64,000 nt of DNA, taken from positions 1 through 64,000 of the forward strand of contig NZ_CP051677.1 in the NCBI RefSeq assembly GCF_012849055.1, given 5' to 3'. Shown piece by piece: positions 1 through 8,454 of the stretch (position 1 is its first letter; each line of letters starts with the position of its first letter). A program made the position numbers and the translations under genes. Below the pieces are notes generated by a model. It was not told the DNA's origin and ran no database searches. It worked only from the letters and a program-made list of their open reading frames with translations. Source of the DNA: Spirosoma rhododendri. GTDB taxonomy: Bacteria; Bacteroidota; Bacteroidia; Cytophagales; Spirosomataceae.

Positions 1-326
1 GCAGTGATTTTCCCGTTGAAGCACCAAATCCGCTGTTTGGCTTCCACGCGGCCGTGGCCCGGCAGGATGCAAAGAATTTCCCGGCGGGTGGGTATCAGAT
101 GACAAACGCCGTCGATCGGAAGTCGGCCCTGCTGGCCATGACCCGCTGGGCAGCCTATGCCTGTTTCGAAGATCACCTGCGCGGCAGCATCGCGCCCGGC
201 AAACAGGCCGATTTCGTCGTGCTCGACCGCGATATTATGACCGTTCCGAACGAACAGCTGCGTGATACAAAGGTCCGGCAGACGTGGATTAATGGCGAAA
301 AGATTTTTAGCACTGGCAAGAACTGA
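1..326 (+). CDS. YtcJ-like amidohydrolase, C-terminal fragment
   Basis: This is the C-terminal end of a metal-dependent amidohydrolase cut by the window start. The reading frame is open from base 3, and bases 1-2 complete a preceding codon. The first residues, SDFPVE followed by NPLFGFHAAV, match the strand carrying the metal-site aspartate in YtcJ-like members of the superfamily. The end of the protein has the usual composite-domain signature GSIAPGKQADFVVLDRD. The substrate cannot be told from this fragment. About 107 residues are visible of a protein normally near 550. It is followed by a 118-bp gap before the next gene on the same strand. The family call is firm; the specific activity is unknown. 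Confidence 0.85.
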   Translation, partial: SDFPVEAPNPLFGFHAAVARQDAKNFPAGGYQMTNAVDRKSALLAMTRWAAYACFEDHLRGSIAPGKQADFVVLDRDIMTVPNEQLRDTKVRQTWINGEKIFSTGKN

Positions 327-444
327 ATGGTAACATGTTAATTCATTTATAAGTAACAATAATTTCACAATTACCTTACAGAACCTGGATCGATAAAGGG
401 GTAAGTATCACGTATTTTGCGCGTTACTGCCACTCTAACCACCC

Positions 445-2263
445 ATGTTCCATACCGCACCCACCTACGTCGATCCGGCGTTACCGTCCACCTACCAACC
501 CCGTAAATTCTATGTCCCTCCATCCATTATTCTTCTGTTACTTATTGCCCTAGCATTCGGCCTGCGCGTTTACAAATCAGGCGTCCACGGCATTTATCTG
601 GATGAGAAACTGACGCTGGTCTGTACGCAGGGCGTTGTGTACGAAGGCTCGAATCAGCACGACGTATTTTTCACCCCCGGCAAAACTTACTTCACCCCTG
701 CCGAATTCTGGAAACCCAAAACGCTGACCGATTACAACGAGGCCATCATCCGAAGTGATATTAGCAACAGTCCGGCCTACACAGCCATGCTATCGGCCTG
801 GATTGATGCGTTTGGCATCAGCGATTTTTCCATTCGGTTTCCGTCCGTTCTGTTCAGCACCTTCATCGTTATCTTGATTTACGTGCTAGCCCGCCGGTAT
901 CTGAAATCAGAGCCACTTGCCCTGCTTTGTGCCTTCCTGGCTGCGATCGAGCCGTTTTTTATCGCGTACAGTCACATGGCCCGCAGCTACTGCACGACAA
1001 TTTCCATGTCGTTGCTGGCTACCTACCTGTTTCTGTGTATCCTCGACCGGCGGGCCGAAGGCAAACAGCCCATTGGGTTATACATCGGCTATGGACTGGC
1101 TTTCGCTCTAACGATGCTGGGCCACTACCTGGGCGCGCTGGTTTTTGTCTGTCACGGCCTATACATGCTACTTTATGTTCGCGACTGGCGCACCTACGTC
1201 GGGCTGTTGATTACCGGTGTCACGGCATTCCTGGCAATTCTGCCCTGGTTCGTCATTGGCGGTGGTAAGTACGTATTTATGACGATGGCGTACCAGGCTC
1301 AGTTTTACAAAAAACTGGCCGACACCAACCCATTCAATAACGGCTTCGGGCTTATTCTACCCACTACGATCATCAACGTGTTTCGCCGAATGGAATTGAT
1401 CGTGGCCGATCTGTTCATGCTCTCCAATGGCGTTACTGGCGAAACCCTGGGCTTTCGCAACCTACTCGTTGCGACGGTACTGGGCATAGCAGCAACAGCA
1501 TTTGTTTACCAATCTGAACGACGGTCAGCGACACCATCATGGGTAAAAGTAGCGGTCCCCTTGTTGTTAGTTGTGGGTTATTCGGTCTATACAACCCACT
1601 CGCCACGACTACTCGTGGCCGCTGCGTTGCCGCTATTCGTACTGATGGCATACCGGGCGGTGCGGTCGTTTGGTCAATCGTTGGAACGCCGTTTTTTAGT
1701 GCTGATGGGTTTACTCACGATTGTACCGACACTGTTTATCGTAGTCATGGCGTTCCGCAACGGACATACCTATGGCATCACACAGCGCTATACCAGTTTT
1801 TCGTTTCCCTACGCCATTGTACTGGTGGGCATGACTGTCTGGCAAATTTTCCGTGAGCCCGCCTATCTGCGCTGGACGTTGAGCGCCATACTACTGATTC
1901 AGCTTGGGTACGTAGCGAAACTACTGAACCGTGTCTACGAAGATCAAGCATCTAAGTACACGTACTTCGGGCGGTACCGCGACAGCAATCCCTATGCGCG
2001 GGCAGCCGATCAACCGGTTGTACATGCCCGGCGACACCGTACTATACCCATCGCCCCGCAATGCCCCACGCGACGAGGTGGAGAAAACTTACTCGAACTA
2101 TTCGGTAGCCGACGCCCAGCTTACAAACCTGTATCTGCCACACAAGGCTATGTACATACAGCGGATGGACACGACCCAAACGGACCTTATTCTCCTGAAG
2201 CGTGGGAATACAGGTCGTCTCATCACCGTGTTCGATTTTGAGGGTGCCACGTACCGGTATTGA
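445..2263 (+). CDS. GT-C fold membrane glycosyltransferase, frame interrupted near 2000
   Basis: This is a multi-pass inner-membrane protein of the ArnT/PMT-like GT-C glycosyltransferase group, which use lipid-linked sugar donors. A first membrane segment at about residues 27-41 is followed by an external loop starting LDEK (D53, E54), the place of the GT-C catalytic acid. Roughly ten more hydrophobic segments follow to about residue 500. Read straight through, the frame stops at 2241 with a low-complexity, arginine-rich tail. The +1 frame from about 2000 to 2263 gives a more convincing soluble tail containing INRLYMPGDTVLYPS and ending in FEGATYRY. I therefore infer one net +1 (or -2) frame error between about 1990 and 2015 and place the true stop at 2263. 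Donor and acceptor are unknown. Confidence 0.75.
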
Positions 2264-2268
2264 CCAAT

Positions 2269-2309
2269 AGGCAGTCGCCCGATTACGTTAAACGATCAGG
2301 CGACTGCCT
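2269..2309. terminator. bidirectional hairpin terminator
   Basis: An 11-bp perfect inverted repeat (AGGCAGTCGCC at 2269-2279, complement at 2299-2309) lies between the convergent ends of the glycosyltransferase and the YdeI/OmdA gene. It overlaps the stop codon of the latter. There is no long T run, so termination is inferred from position and stem strength. Confidence 0.55.
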
Positions 2310-2905
2310 TACACTTCCTTTTTGGGGCGCGGCAACAATTTAGGTTTAAGACGCTGTTCGGCGCAATCAACCAGTTCAGCAATCCGCTTTTGGCGCGTTT
2401 CGCTGCGTCTGGCCGCTGAAATCCAGATCAGAAGTGTGCGCTTATCCGAGCGACACAGGCTTGTAAAAAACTCGTTGGCAGTTGGTCGTTCAGCGAGTTC
2501 AGTCGCCAGGTCGGCCGGGATGACCTGTGCTTCGGCTTCGTCCAGCAGCAACCAGGAACCGTTCTCTTTAGCTCGCTCGATACTGGCCATACCGGCTGGC
2601 ATCATCAGTCCGACGTCTACTAGCCGCACAAGGCGCTCTTTGTTGACTTTCGACCAGCCACTTTTGGGTTTACGCGGACAAAAAAACTGCATAAACGTAT
2701 CGGCATCGACGGGTTTGGCGGTACTGTCGATCCAGCCAAAACACAGCGCTTCCTCAACGGCTTCGTTGTAGGTCACCCCTATACGACCCGACTTTTTCTT
2801 CGGGTATAGTAGCCAGACAGACGCCTGTGCAGCGTGATGTTCTGCCAGCCACTCCCGCCATTGCTGACGGTTCTCGGGGAAGAACGTGTTGATTTCCTGT
2901 TGCAT
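2309..2905 (-). CDS. YdeI/OmpD-associated (OmdA) family protein
   Basis: This 198-residue soluble protein belongs to the YdeI/OmpD-associated family, related to proteins linked to antimicrobial-peptide or bacteriocin protection. Visible family signatures are the N-terminal WREWLAEHH region, the CFGWIDS motif near residue 55, and RKPKSGWSKVNKERL near residue 78. A basic C-terminal tail (RLKPKLLPRPKK) follows. No signal peptide is seen. The biochemical role of the family is not established. It follows the RidA-like gene on the same strand with a 70-bp gap and could share its transcript with the WYL regulator upstream. Confidence 0.85.
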   Translation of the reverse strand: MQQEINTFFPENRQQWREWLAEHHAAQASVWLLYPKKKSGRIGVTYNEAVEEALCFGWIDSTAKPVDADTFMQFFCPRKPKSGWSKVNKERLVRLVDVGLMMPAGMASIERAKENGSWLLLDEAEAQVIPADLATELAERPTANEFFTSLCRSDKRTLLIWISAARRSETRQKRIAELVDCAEQRLKPKLLPRPKKEV

Positions 2906-2975
2906 CCGTTTTTACCCTGAATGTAAGAAGGGGCCGACTACTGCCGACCCCTCGCCTATCGTATTTTGCGCCCGC

Positions 2976-3368
2976 TTATTTCACGACCGTTGCCTCCAGT
3001 TCGACGGTTGCGGTCTGGAAAAGCCCTTTTACTTCGATCAGCGTTGTGGCCTGTTTGATACCGTGTTTGGCGGTAAAATTCTGGTACAGGTCGACGCAGG
3101 TCGTGAAAAATTCGGCAGTCGAGGTGGTAAATACATTCAGCCGCACGATGTTTTTGCACTCATAGCCCGCTTCGCTGATAAGCTGCTCCACGTTCTGAAA
3201 CGTCTGTATCAGTTGCGCCCGCATATCGCCGTCCACGAGCTGCCCCTGCTCGTTCATCGCAACCTGGCCGGAGCAATAGAGCGTACCGGCGGGCTGCTTC
3301 ACTTCGACGGCCTGCGCCGAGTTGGTATACTCACCCCATTTCCACGGATCAATCGTTCGCTTTTCCAT
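2976..3368 (-). CDS. RidA family protein (YjgF/YER057c/UK114)
   Basis: This 130-residue protein has the RidA fold: an N-terminal strand-rich half with VEVKQPAGTLYCSGQVAMN, a helix around QTFQNVEQLISEAGY, then IVRLNVFTTS and a final VELEATVV strand. Classical RidA enzymes hydrolyse reactive enamine/imine intermediates and carry a conserved arginine in an ARS-V-E-V segment. Here the matching segment reads QATTLIEV, so that arginine appears replaced by threonine. The protein is more likely a Rid subfamily member without classical imine deaminase activity. It sits 64 bp downstream of a WYL regulator on the same strand, which may control it. Confidence 0.88.
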   Translation of the reverse strand: MEKRTIDPWKWGEYTNSAQAVEVKQPAGTLYCSGQVAMNEQGQLVDGDMRAQLIQTFQNVEQLISEAGYECKNIVRLNVFTTSTAEFFTTCVDLYQNFTAKHGIKQATTLIEVKGLFQTATVELEATVVK

Positions 3369-3432
3369 TGTACTGTGTGTTGCGTTTAGTGCGTGTTCAA
3401 CAGTACAAAGGTCATCTCACACACTGACAGCC

Positions 3433-4425
3433 CTATGTCATACCCTGTCCGGACGGGCAAAAAAAAGTGTGTGCTTTCTGGGCCAGTTCACACAATTCCT
3501 GCTGCAAAGCGGGTGGTTCAAGCACGGTAACGGCCCCGGCATAGGGTAGCAGCCAGGCAGCGATGTAAGGCAGCGATCCGATGAAAAACGTCATTTCCAC
3601 GCTGCCATCGGGTAGTTGCCGGTCAGAAGCCCAGCCGTATTGCAGTTTGGTGTCGTGGAGTCGCTGGGCCGGTTCTGGTAGTACTGCCGATGGCTGAAAT
3701 TGAATAACAACCTTCTCCCGCCCCGCCCGATTGGCCGTATCAGCCCAGTATTGCTGCAAGGTTTCGGGCCGGGCGGCAAAGACCTCACCGGTAAGCGACA
3801 ACTGCTGAATACGATCGAGCCGGAAGTTGCGGAACGACTGCCGCAATCGGCAGTAGGCAACCGTGTGCCATTGCTGACTCAGGTACAACCCGATCGGCTC
3901 AATGTCGCGCACCGTCGATTCGCCGGTGTCGGCGGCACTGTAGTGCAGCCGCACGACCTGCTGCTGCGTAATGGCGGTTACCAGTTGCTGATACGTGTTT
4001 GGTCGGTCGGGCTGATCGGAGGAGCCGAGCACCTGAATATGGGGCGCAATGGTTTCCAGCTTATCCCGGTCGGCGCGCCGGAGCGCAGCACGCAGCTTAT
4101 CCATGGCGGCACCGGTGCGCTGGGCCGTGTATGTATCCGTCAGGCCAGCCGCCAGCTTTTCGGCCGTAAGCAGCGCAATCGCTTCTTCGCTGGTAAACAT
4201 GACCGGCGGCAGTCGGTAGCCGTCGAGCAGCGTGTAACCTTTCCCCTCGACAGTCACGACGGGAACGCCCGCCTGTTCGAGCGTTCGGATGTCGCGGTAA
4301 ATAGTCCGGGTGCTGACCGAGAACCGACGTGCCAATTCACTGGCCGTCAGCGTTCGCTTGGTTTGCAGAAGTGTCAGCAGAGCCACCAGCCGGGCGAGTC
4401 GGGTCGTTTCGTCGTTGTCGGTCAT
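3433..4425 (-). CDS. WYL-domain HTH transcriptional regulator (YafY type)
   Basis: This 330-residue DNA-binding regulator has an N-terminal winged HTH of the DeoR/HTH_11 type at about residues 8-65, including ASELARRFSVSTRTIYRDI. A central WYL domain at about 140-215 contains LYLSQQWHTVAYCRLR and FRNFRLDRI, and a C-terminal WCX extension runs to about residue 320. WYL domains usually sense nucleic-acid or nucleotide-type ligands; the ligand here is unknown. It is followed on the same strand by the RidA and YdeI/OmdA genes, which are plausible targets. The ATG at 4425 is the natural start because the HTH begins a few residues later. Confidence 0.9.
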   Translation of the reverse strand: MTDNDETTRLARLVALLTLLQTKRTLTASELARRFSVSTRTIYRDIRTLEQAGVPVVTVEGKGYTLLDGYRLPPVMFTSEEAIALLTAEKLAAGLTDTYTAQRTGAAMDKLRAALRRADRDKLETIAPHIQVLGSSDQPDRPNTYQQLVTAITQQQVVRLHYSAADTGESTVRDIEPIGLYLSQQWHTVAYCRLRQSFRNFRLDRIQQLSLTGEVFAARPETLQQYWADTANRAGREKVVIQFQPSAVLPEPAQRLHDTKLQYGWASDRQLPDGSVEMTFFIGSLPYIAAWLLPYAGAVTVLEPPALQQELCELAQKAHTFFCPSGQGMT

Positions 4426-4465
4426 GGGCTGGTGAAGTCGCGGGTTGGTGGGTCAGACAGCCGGG

Positions 4466-4933
4466 TTAGTCAACAGACAGCACGCGGTAGGGTTGTTTGT
4501 TGAACGAGAGCACATCGCCTGGCTTGTGCCCACTCAGCAGGGCGGCAATGGGCGACGCCGGAGACACCGCAAAATAATCGGTGCCGTCGACGGTCAGTTT
4601 ACCGGCACTGATGCTGATGAAAAAGCGGCCCCGATCGGTACTCACCAGACTCCCCGGCTGGGCGGTTTCGTAGGCCTTATCGACATTGATTCGGGTCAGC
4701 TCCTGTTGCAGCTTAAGGGCTTCGGCCAACAGCTGTGCGTGGCGGTCGCGCTCGATCTGCGCCATCGCCCGGCCGGTTTCGTACTTGTCGCCTGCGCTGC
4801 TTTTCGACTCTTCGTTGGCCGATTCCTGCGCGGCTTCCATTGCCTGCCGGGCGGTGTCGATGCGCTGCTGCACGTAGGTCTGGCAGGCCTGCATCAGGGC
4901 CTGCCGGACTGATTGTTCGGATTGTATACTCAC
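4466..4933 (-). CDS. GreA/GreB-like transcription factor family protein
   Basis: This 155-residue protein has a GreA-type layout. An N-terminal helical hairpin (to about residue 80) holds the segment SSAGDKYETGRAM. A C-terminal FKBP-like half carries SPASPIAALLSGHKPGDVLSF, resembling the SPLG..L.GK..GD motif of Gre factors. Such proteins bind in the RNA polymerase secondary channel, but this short Bacteroidota group is poorly characterised and often mis-annotated as 3-oxoacyl-ACP synthase. The start is a GTG at 4933 that overlaps the TGA of the upstream oxidoreductase gene as GTGA, suggesting translational coupling. Confidence 0.75.
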   Translation of the reverse strand: MSIQSEQSVRQALMQACQTYVQQRIDTARQAMEAAQESANEESKSSAGDKYETGRAMAQIERDRHAQLLAEALKLQQELTRINVDKAYETAQPGSLVSTDRGRFFISISAGKLTVDGTDYFAVSPASPIAALLSGHKPGDVLSFNKQPYRVLSVD

Positions 4934-6656
4934 AAATTCTTCTTTTTCAGTTCGTTCACAGCATACCGGACCGCCCGTGCGGTCAGGGCCATAAACGTAA
5001 TGGATGGGTTTTGCGTACCGGTAGAAGTCATGCAGGCCCCATCGGTGACAAACACGTTTTTCACGCTGTGTAGCTGATTGTGGGCGTTGAGCATCGACGT
5101 TTTCGGGTCGTGGCCCATCCTGACGCCCCCCATCTCGTGAATATCAAGGCCAGGATTGCGGTGATCGTCGTACGGGCGAATGTTTTTACAACCCGATTTG
5201 TCCAGCATCTCGCTGCCCTCCGTCATAAAATCCTGCATCGACTTCAGGTCGTTATCATCGTAGCCGATGGACGTGACCAGTTGTGGAATACCCCACGCGT
5301 CTTTCTGGTCGGTGCTGAGCCGGACGTGGTTTTCTTTTTTCGGGATGGTTTCGCCCTGCATCATCATAAACACGTGCCACGCACCGGGGTCACTCAGGTC
5401 ATCCTTGAAATCGGCCCCGAATCCGGCCTGCCCGCTGCCCCGTTGCCAACCAGCCCGCGCTGCGCTGAACGCCACCATGTAGCCCCGCAGAAACCGGGAC
5501 GCCGGGCCGCTCGTTTCCTGCTTGCCGACGTTGCGGAAGTTGGGCATAAACGCCGTTGTCGGTCGCCGACCGTAGTAATAGCCATCGGGAAAGCCGTCGT
5601 AATCGGCCACGATATTGCCCCGGTAGTTGTGGAACATGACGTACTGCCCCAGCACCCCACTGTCGTTGCCCAGCCCGGTCGGAAATCGGCGCGATGTGGA
5701 GTTCAGCAGGATTAGATTGGTATTCAGGCAGGCGGCATTGACGAAAATAATCCGGGCATAATACTCGGTCGTTTGCTTCGTGTGCGCATCGATCACCCGC
5801 ACACCCGTCGCCCGCCCTTCGCTTCGTCGTAGATGATCGACTGCACCACCGCGTCGGGCCGCAGGGTCAGCTTTCCCGTTTTGGCCGCCCACGGCAGCGT
5901 ACTTGAATTGCTGCTGAAATACCCGCCATACGGGCAACCCCGATAGCATAGATGCCGCGCCTGACACTGCGTTCGGCCCTGATCGTAGTGAATCTGTTTC
6001 GGCTCGGTCAGGTGCGCGCAACGGCCGATAATCACGTGCCGGTCATTGTAGTGCTCCGCCACGCGTTTCTGAATCTGCTTTTCAACGCAGTTTAGCTCCC
6101 ACGGCTTCAAAAATTCGCCGTCAGGCAATGTCTCCAGCCCGTCGCGGTTGCCGCTGATTCCCACAAATTTCTCGACATGGCTGTACCAGGGCGCGATGTC
6201 GTTATAGCGGATCGGCCAGTCAATGGCGGCCCCGTCGCGGGCGTTGGCTTCAAAATCGAACCGGCTCCAGCGCTGGGTTTGACGCGCCCAGATCAGCGAT
6301 TTGCCACCCACCTGATAGCCCCGAATCCAGTCGAACGGTTTTTCCTGTACATAGGCATGCTCGGCGTCTTTGACGAAAAACTGCTGCGTGGCTTCGTCGA
6401 GTGCGTAGCATTTCGTCGCGACGGGGTTCTCGCGATCGAACGACTCCGGCATACGGTTTCGGTGGGGAAACTCCCACGGGTTGAGCGTTGCAGTGGGGTA
6501 ATCGGTGATGTGCTGCACATCGCGACCGCGCTCCAGCACCAGCGTTCGCAACCCCTGTTCGCATAATTCTTTCGCTGCCCAGCCCCCGCTGATCCCCGAC
6601 CCGATCACGATGGCATCGTAGGTCTGCTTCTCGGCTGCATCACCGGTTATGTTCAT
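4930..6656 (-). CDS. GMC family oxidoreductase, frameshift near 5815
   Basis: This FAD-dependent GMC oxidoreductase of about 575 residues acts on an alcohol or sugar substrate that cannot be named. The N-terminal half (6656 to about 5815) has the FAD dinucleotide motif VIGSGISGGWAAKEL and a CQARHLCYRGCPYGG segment typical of the gluconate-dehydrogenase-like branch. The C-terminal half has HEMGGVRMGHDP and GTQNPSITFMAL, carrying the catalytic His/Asn region. The halves lie in different frames. Adding one G to the run after AAGGGC near 5815 gives a continuous DEAKGGATGVRVID, so a base is probably missing from the sequence. The Met at 6656 is preferred to an upstream start at 6740, which would add an implausible N-terminus. 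No partner subunit is adjacent. Confidence 0.85.
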
Positions 6657-6812
6657 GGTACACGGGGTTGGTTGATCGGTTGGCGGTTGGTCTCGCCAAA
6701 ACAAATATATCGAAAACGACCCGGTTACCCGTACAGACACCCGCTTGCCCCGATTCGACGGGCTATTCCCCGGCCGGGCCTTATGTTTGCATCACAAGCT
6801 AACCAAACACGT

Positions 6813-7010
6813 ATGAAACGATTTGAGTACCGTGTCCTTGATGTATCTGCCACAGGATTCTGGGGCGGGAAAGTTGACGCGCAGGAGCTGACCAACAAAT
6901 TGAACGAACTGGGCCGGGAAGGCTGGGAATTAACTTCATCCGTCGATCTGAACATGACGCAGGGGGCTTCTGTCAGCGTACTTATCATGCTAAAACGCGA
7001 ACTACAATGA
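6813..7010 (+). CDS. DUF4177 domain small protein
   Basis: This 65-residue protein matches the DUF4177 pattern: N-terminal MKRFEYRVLDV, then LTNKLNELGREGWELTSSVD and a hydrophobic strand ending VLIMLKRE. The function is unknown. The ATG at 6813 starts the conserved region; an upstream in-frame start at 6672 would run through the promoter region of the divergent GMC gene. The stop overlaps the next start as ATGA, so it is probably co-translated with the MazG-like gene. Confidence 0.8.
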   Translation: MKRFEYRVLDVSATGFWGGKVDAQELTNKLNELGREGWELTSSVDLNMTQGASVSVLIMLKRELQ

Positions 7011-7333
7011 CCCTTGATGAAGCCCAACAAACCGTCGACAACTGGATAAAAACCGTTGGCGTCCGGTATTTCAACGAACTGACCAATATGGCGATGCTGA
7101 CTGAGGAAGTCGGTGAAGTAGCCCGCATCATCGCCCGGCGTTACGGCGAGCAATCGGAGAAAGAATCCGATAAAGCAAAAGACCTTGGCGACGAAATGGC
7201 CGACGTTTTATGGGTATTACTCTGCCTCGCCAACCAGACGGGTATCAACCTGACGGAAGCCTTCGAACGTAACCTCGACAAGAAAAACATCCGCGACGCC
7301 ACCCGGCATTTGAACAACGAAAAGCTGAAGTAA
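7007..7333 (+). CDS. MazG-like nucleotide pyrophosphohydrolase
   Basis: This 108-residue all-alpha NTP pyrophosphohydrolase of the MazG/dUTPase-like superfamily hydrolyses nucleoside triphosphates to monophosphates, probably as house-cleaning. The metal-binding pattern is visible as LTEEVGEVARI near residue 32 and DEMADVLWVL near residue 65. Single-domain MazG proteins of about 100-120 residues work as oligomers. It overlaps the upstream DUF4177 gene by ATGA, and its stop codon directly abuts a repeat-rich intergenic region. Confidence 0.88.
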   Translation: MTLDEAQQTVDNWIKTVGVRYFNELTNMAMLTEEVGEVARIIARRYGEQSEKESDKAKDLGDEMADVLWVLLCLANQTGINLTEAFERNLDKKNIRDATRHLNNEKLK

Positions 7334-7654
7334 GTGTAGCCTAAATCGCTCCGGCGCACCGGTCTACGTCTGGTGGGCGCGTCAGTGACCAATTATCTTA
7401 CGTGGCAACGTTGCGAGGGTCAGTAGTGTGGAATAAACGTAGCCTGGACGTCCACGTCCGGGTGCCCGTCAGGGCAACTATATCAGGCGGCAGCTTTATT
7501 GGTCGCTGGCGCGCCCACCCGGACGTGGACGTCCAGGCTACACGACTCGCTCACGTCATTGACCCCGCAATGTAATTGGTGCAGGTAGCAGGTCTTATGG
7601 TCCTGACGCGCCCACCAGACGTGGACCGGTGCGCCGGAGCAATCTGGGCTACAC
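7334..7654. repeat. long inverted repeat with 52-bp arms enclosing a palindromic element
   Basis: The left arm (7334-7385, beginning GTGTAGCCTAAATCGCTCC) and right arm (7603-7654) are inverted copies with only a few mismatches. They share an ACCGGTGCGCCGG-type block and CCACCAGACGT. The 217-bp interior contains a complete copy of the 103-bp palindromic element at 7439-7541. Sequence flanking that inner copy (near 7390 and 7575) also shows partial inverted similarity, suggesting one element inserted into another. The arms share their outermost TGTAGCC and several internal words with the smaller element, so the two are related. There is no coding content. Confidence 0.75.
7439..7541 (-). repeat. 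103-bp interspersed palindromic element, copy 1
   Basis: Perfect 26-bp terminal inverted repeats (GTAGCCTGGACGTCCACGTC then CGGGTG, and the complement at 7516-7541) enclose a 51-bp core. The core contains GCCCGTCAGGGCAACTA, GGCGGCAGCTTT and TTGGTCGCTGGCGCGCCCA. The core lies in the opposite orientation to the copies at 17302 and 27854. No open reading frame or transposase is present, so this is a MITE- or REP-like element. Confidence 0.85.
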
Positions 7655-7660
7655 AAAAAC

Positions 7661-7700
7661 GCAACAGCCCCGCTTTGACGAGTCGAAGCGGGGCTGTTGC
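7661..7700 (-). terminator. rho-independent terminator of the fatty-acid hydroxylase gene
   Basis: A 15-bp perfect stem (GCAACAGCCCCGCTT at 7661-7675 with its complement at 7686-7700) has a 10-base loop. Read on the minus strand it is followed by GTTTTTGTGT. It lies just downstream of the minus-strand gene ending at 7718. Confidence 0.85.
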
Positions 7701-7717
7701 GTAAAAGTCGTATCAGC

Positions 7718-8365
7718 TTATTTCTGGAACGAGCCGAAAATGTAATCCCAGAACGGCGATGATACACCGTAGTTGCTGTCGTGGTTCTTGTAGTGGTGTA
7801 CGCTGTGGTTGATCCAAAGTTGCTTGAAGAAGTTCTTTGGTGGGGCGTATGCATGCACGATGAAGTGCGCCGACAGGTAGCCCGTATATCCAACCAGAAA
7901 GCCGGGGAAGAACGCATATGCGGCTTCGCCCATCATCAGAAAGAACAGACCGAAGAAGAAAGCGGCTACAAAAATAGCCAGCGCCGGGGGCATAGCCAGC
8001 CGGGTTTTGTCTTTCGGGTATTCGTGGTGTACACCGTGGAACGTGTACTGAATCTTGGCGCGACGGGGTGTTGTCGGGGCAAGGTGATACAGGTAGCGGT
8101 GCAGGATGTATTCAAACAGGGTAAACCCAAACAGGCCCGCCACGAACAGAAGGGTAATCTTCCCAGCGCCCATATCGGTATAGTTGAAGGCATACCAACC
8201 CAGGAAAGCCGATAGGACCAGCCACATCGTGATCGGCACCATGATATGCGTCCGGGAAAGGGCCTCCAGAATAGGGTTATCAAACAGCTTTTTGGTGCCA
8301 GTGTTTTTGGGCCGGGTCTTACCATGACCAGCCAATGTCTCTAGATGTTCAGAGCGAGCTTCCAT
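7718..8365 (-). CDS. fatty acid hydroxylase / sterol desaturase family protein
   Basis: This 215-residue membrane di-iron enzyme belongs to the fatty acid hydroxylase superfamily. The histidine boxes are all present: HRYLYH near residue 88, HGVHHEYPKD near 109, HFIVHAY near 166, and NHSVHHYKNHD near 185. Four hydrophobic segments are visible. The spacing resembles fatty acid 2-hydroxylases that act on sphingolipid acyl chains. Bacteroidota of this group make sphingolipids, so that role is plausible but inferred. The gene is single, with its own terminator. Confidence 0.85.
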   Translation of the reverse strand: MEARSEHLETLAGHGKTRPKNTGTKKLFDNPILEALSRTHIMVPITMWLVLSAFLGWYAFNYTDMGAGKITLLFVAGLFGFTLFEYILHRYLYHLAPTTPRRAKIQYTFHGVHHEYPKDKTRLAMPPALAIFVAAFFFGLFFLMMGEAAYAFFPGFLVGYTGYLSAHFIVHAYAPPKNFFKQLWINHSVHHYKNHDSNYGVSSPFWDYIFGSFQK

Positions 8366-8454
8366 AATTCACAACGGAAAAAATAACGGGGCAAAAATAC
8401 GTGTTTATCAGGTTTGCCCCACTTAGTTAGTACATTAAGTTTACTAAATATGAT

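Noticed and set aside
7483..7917. A 144-codon minus-strand frame crossing the palindromic element and the end of the hydroxylase gene
   Set aside because: It overlaps a repeat, a terminator and a well-supported gene in another frame.
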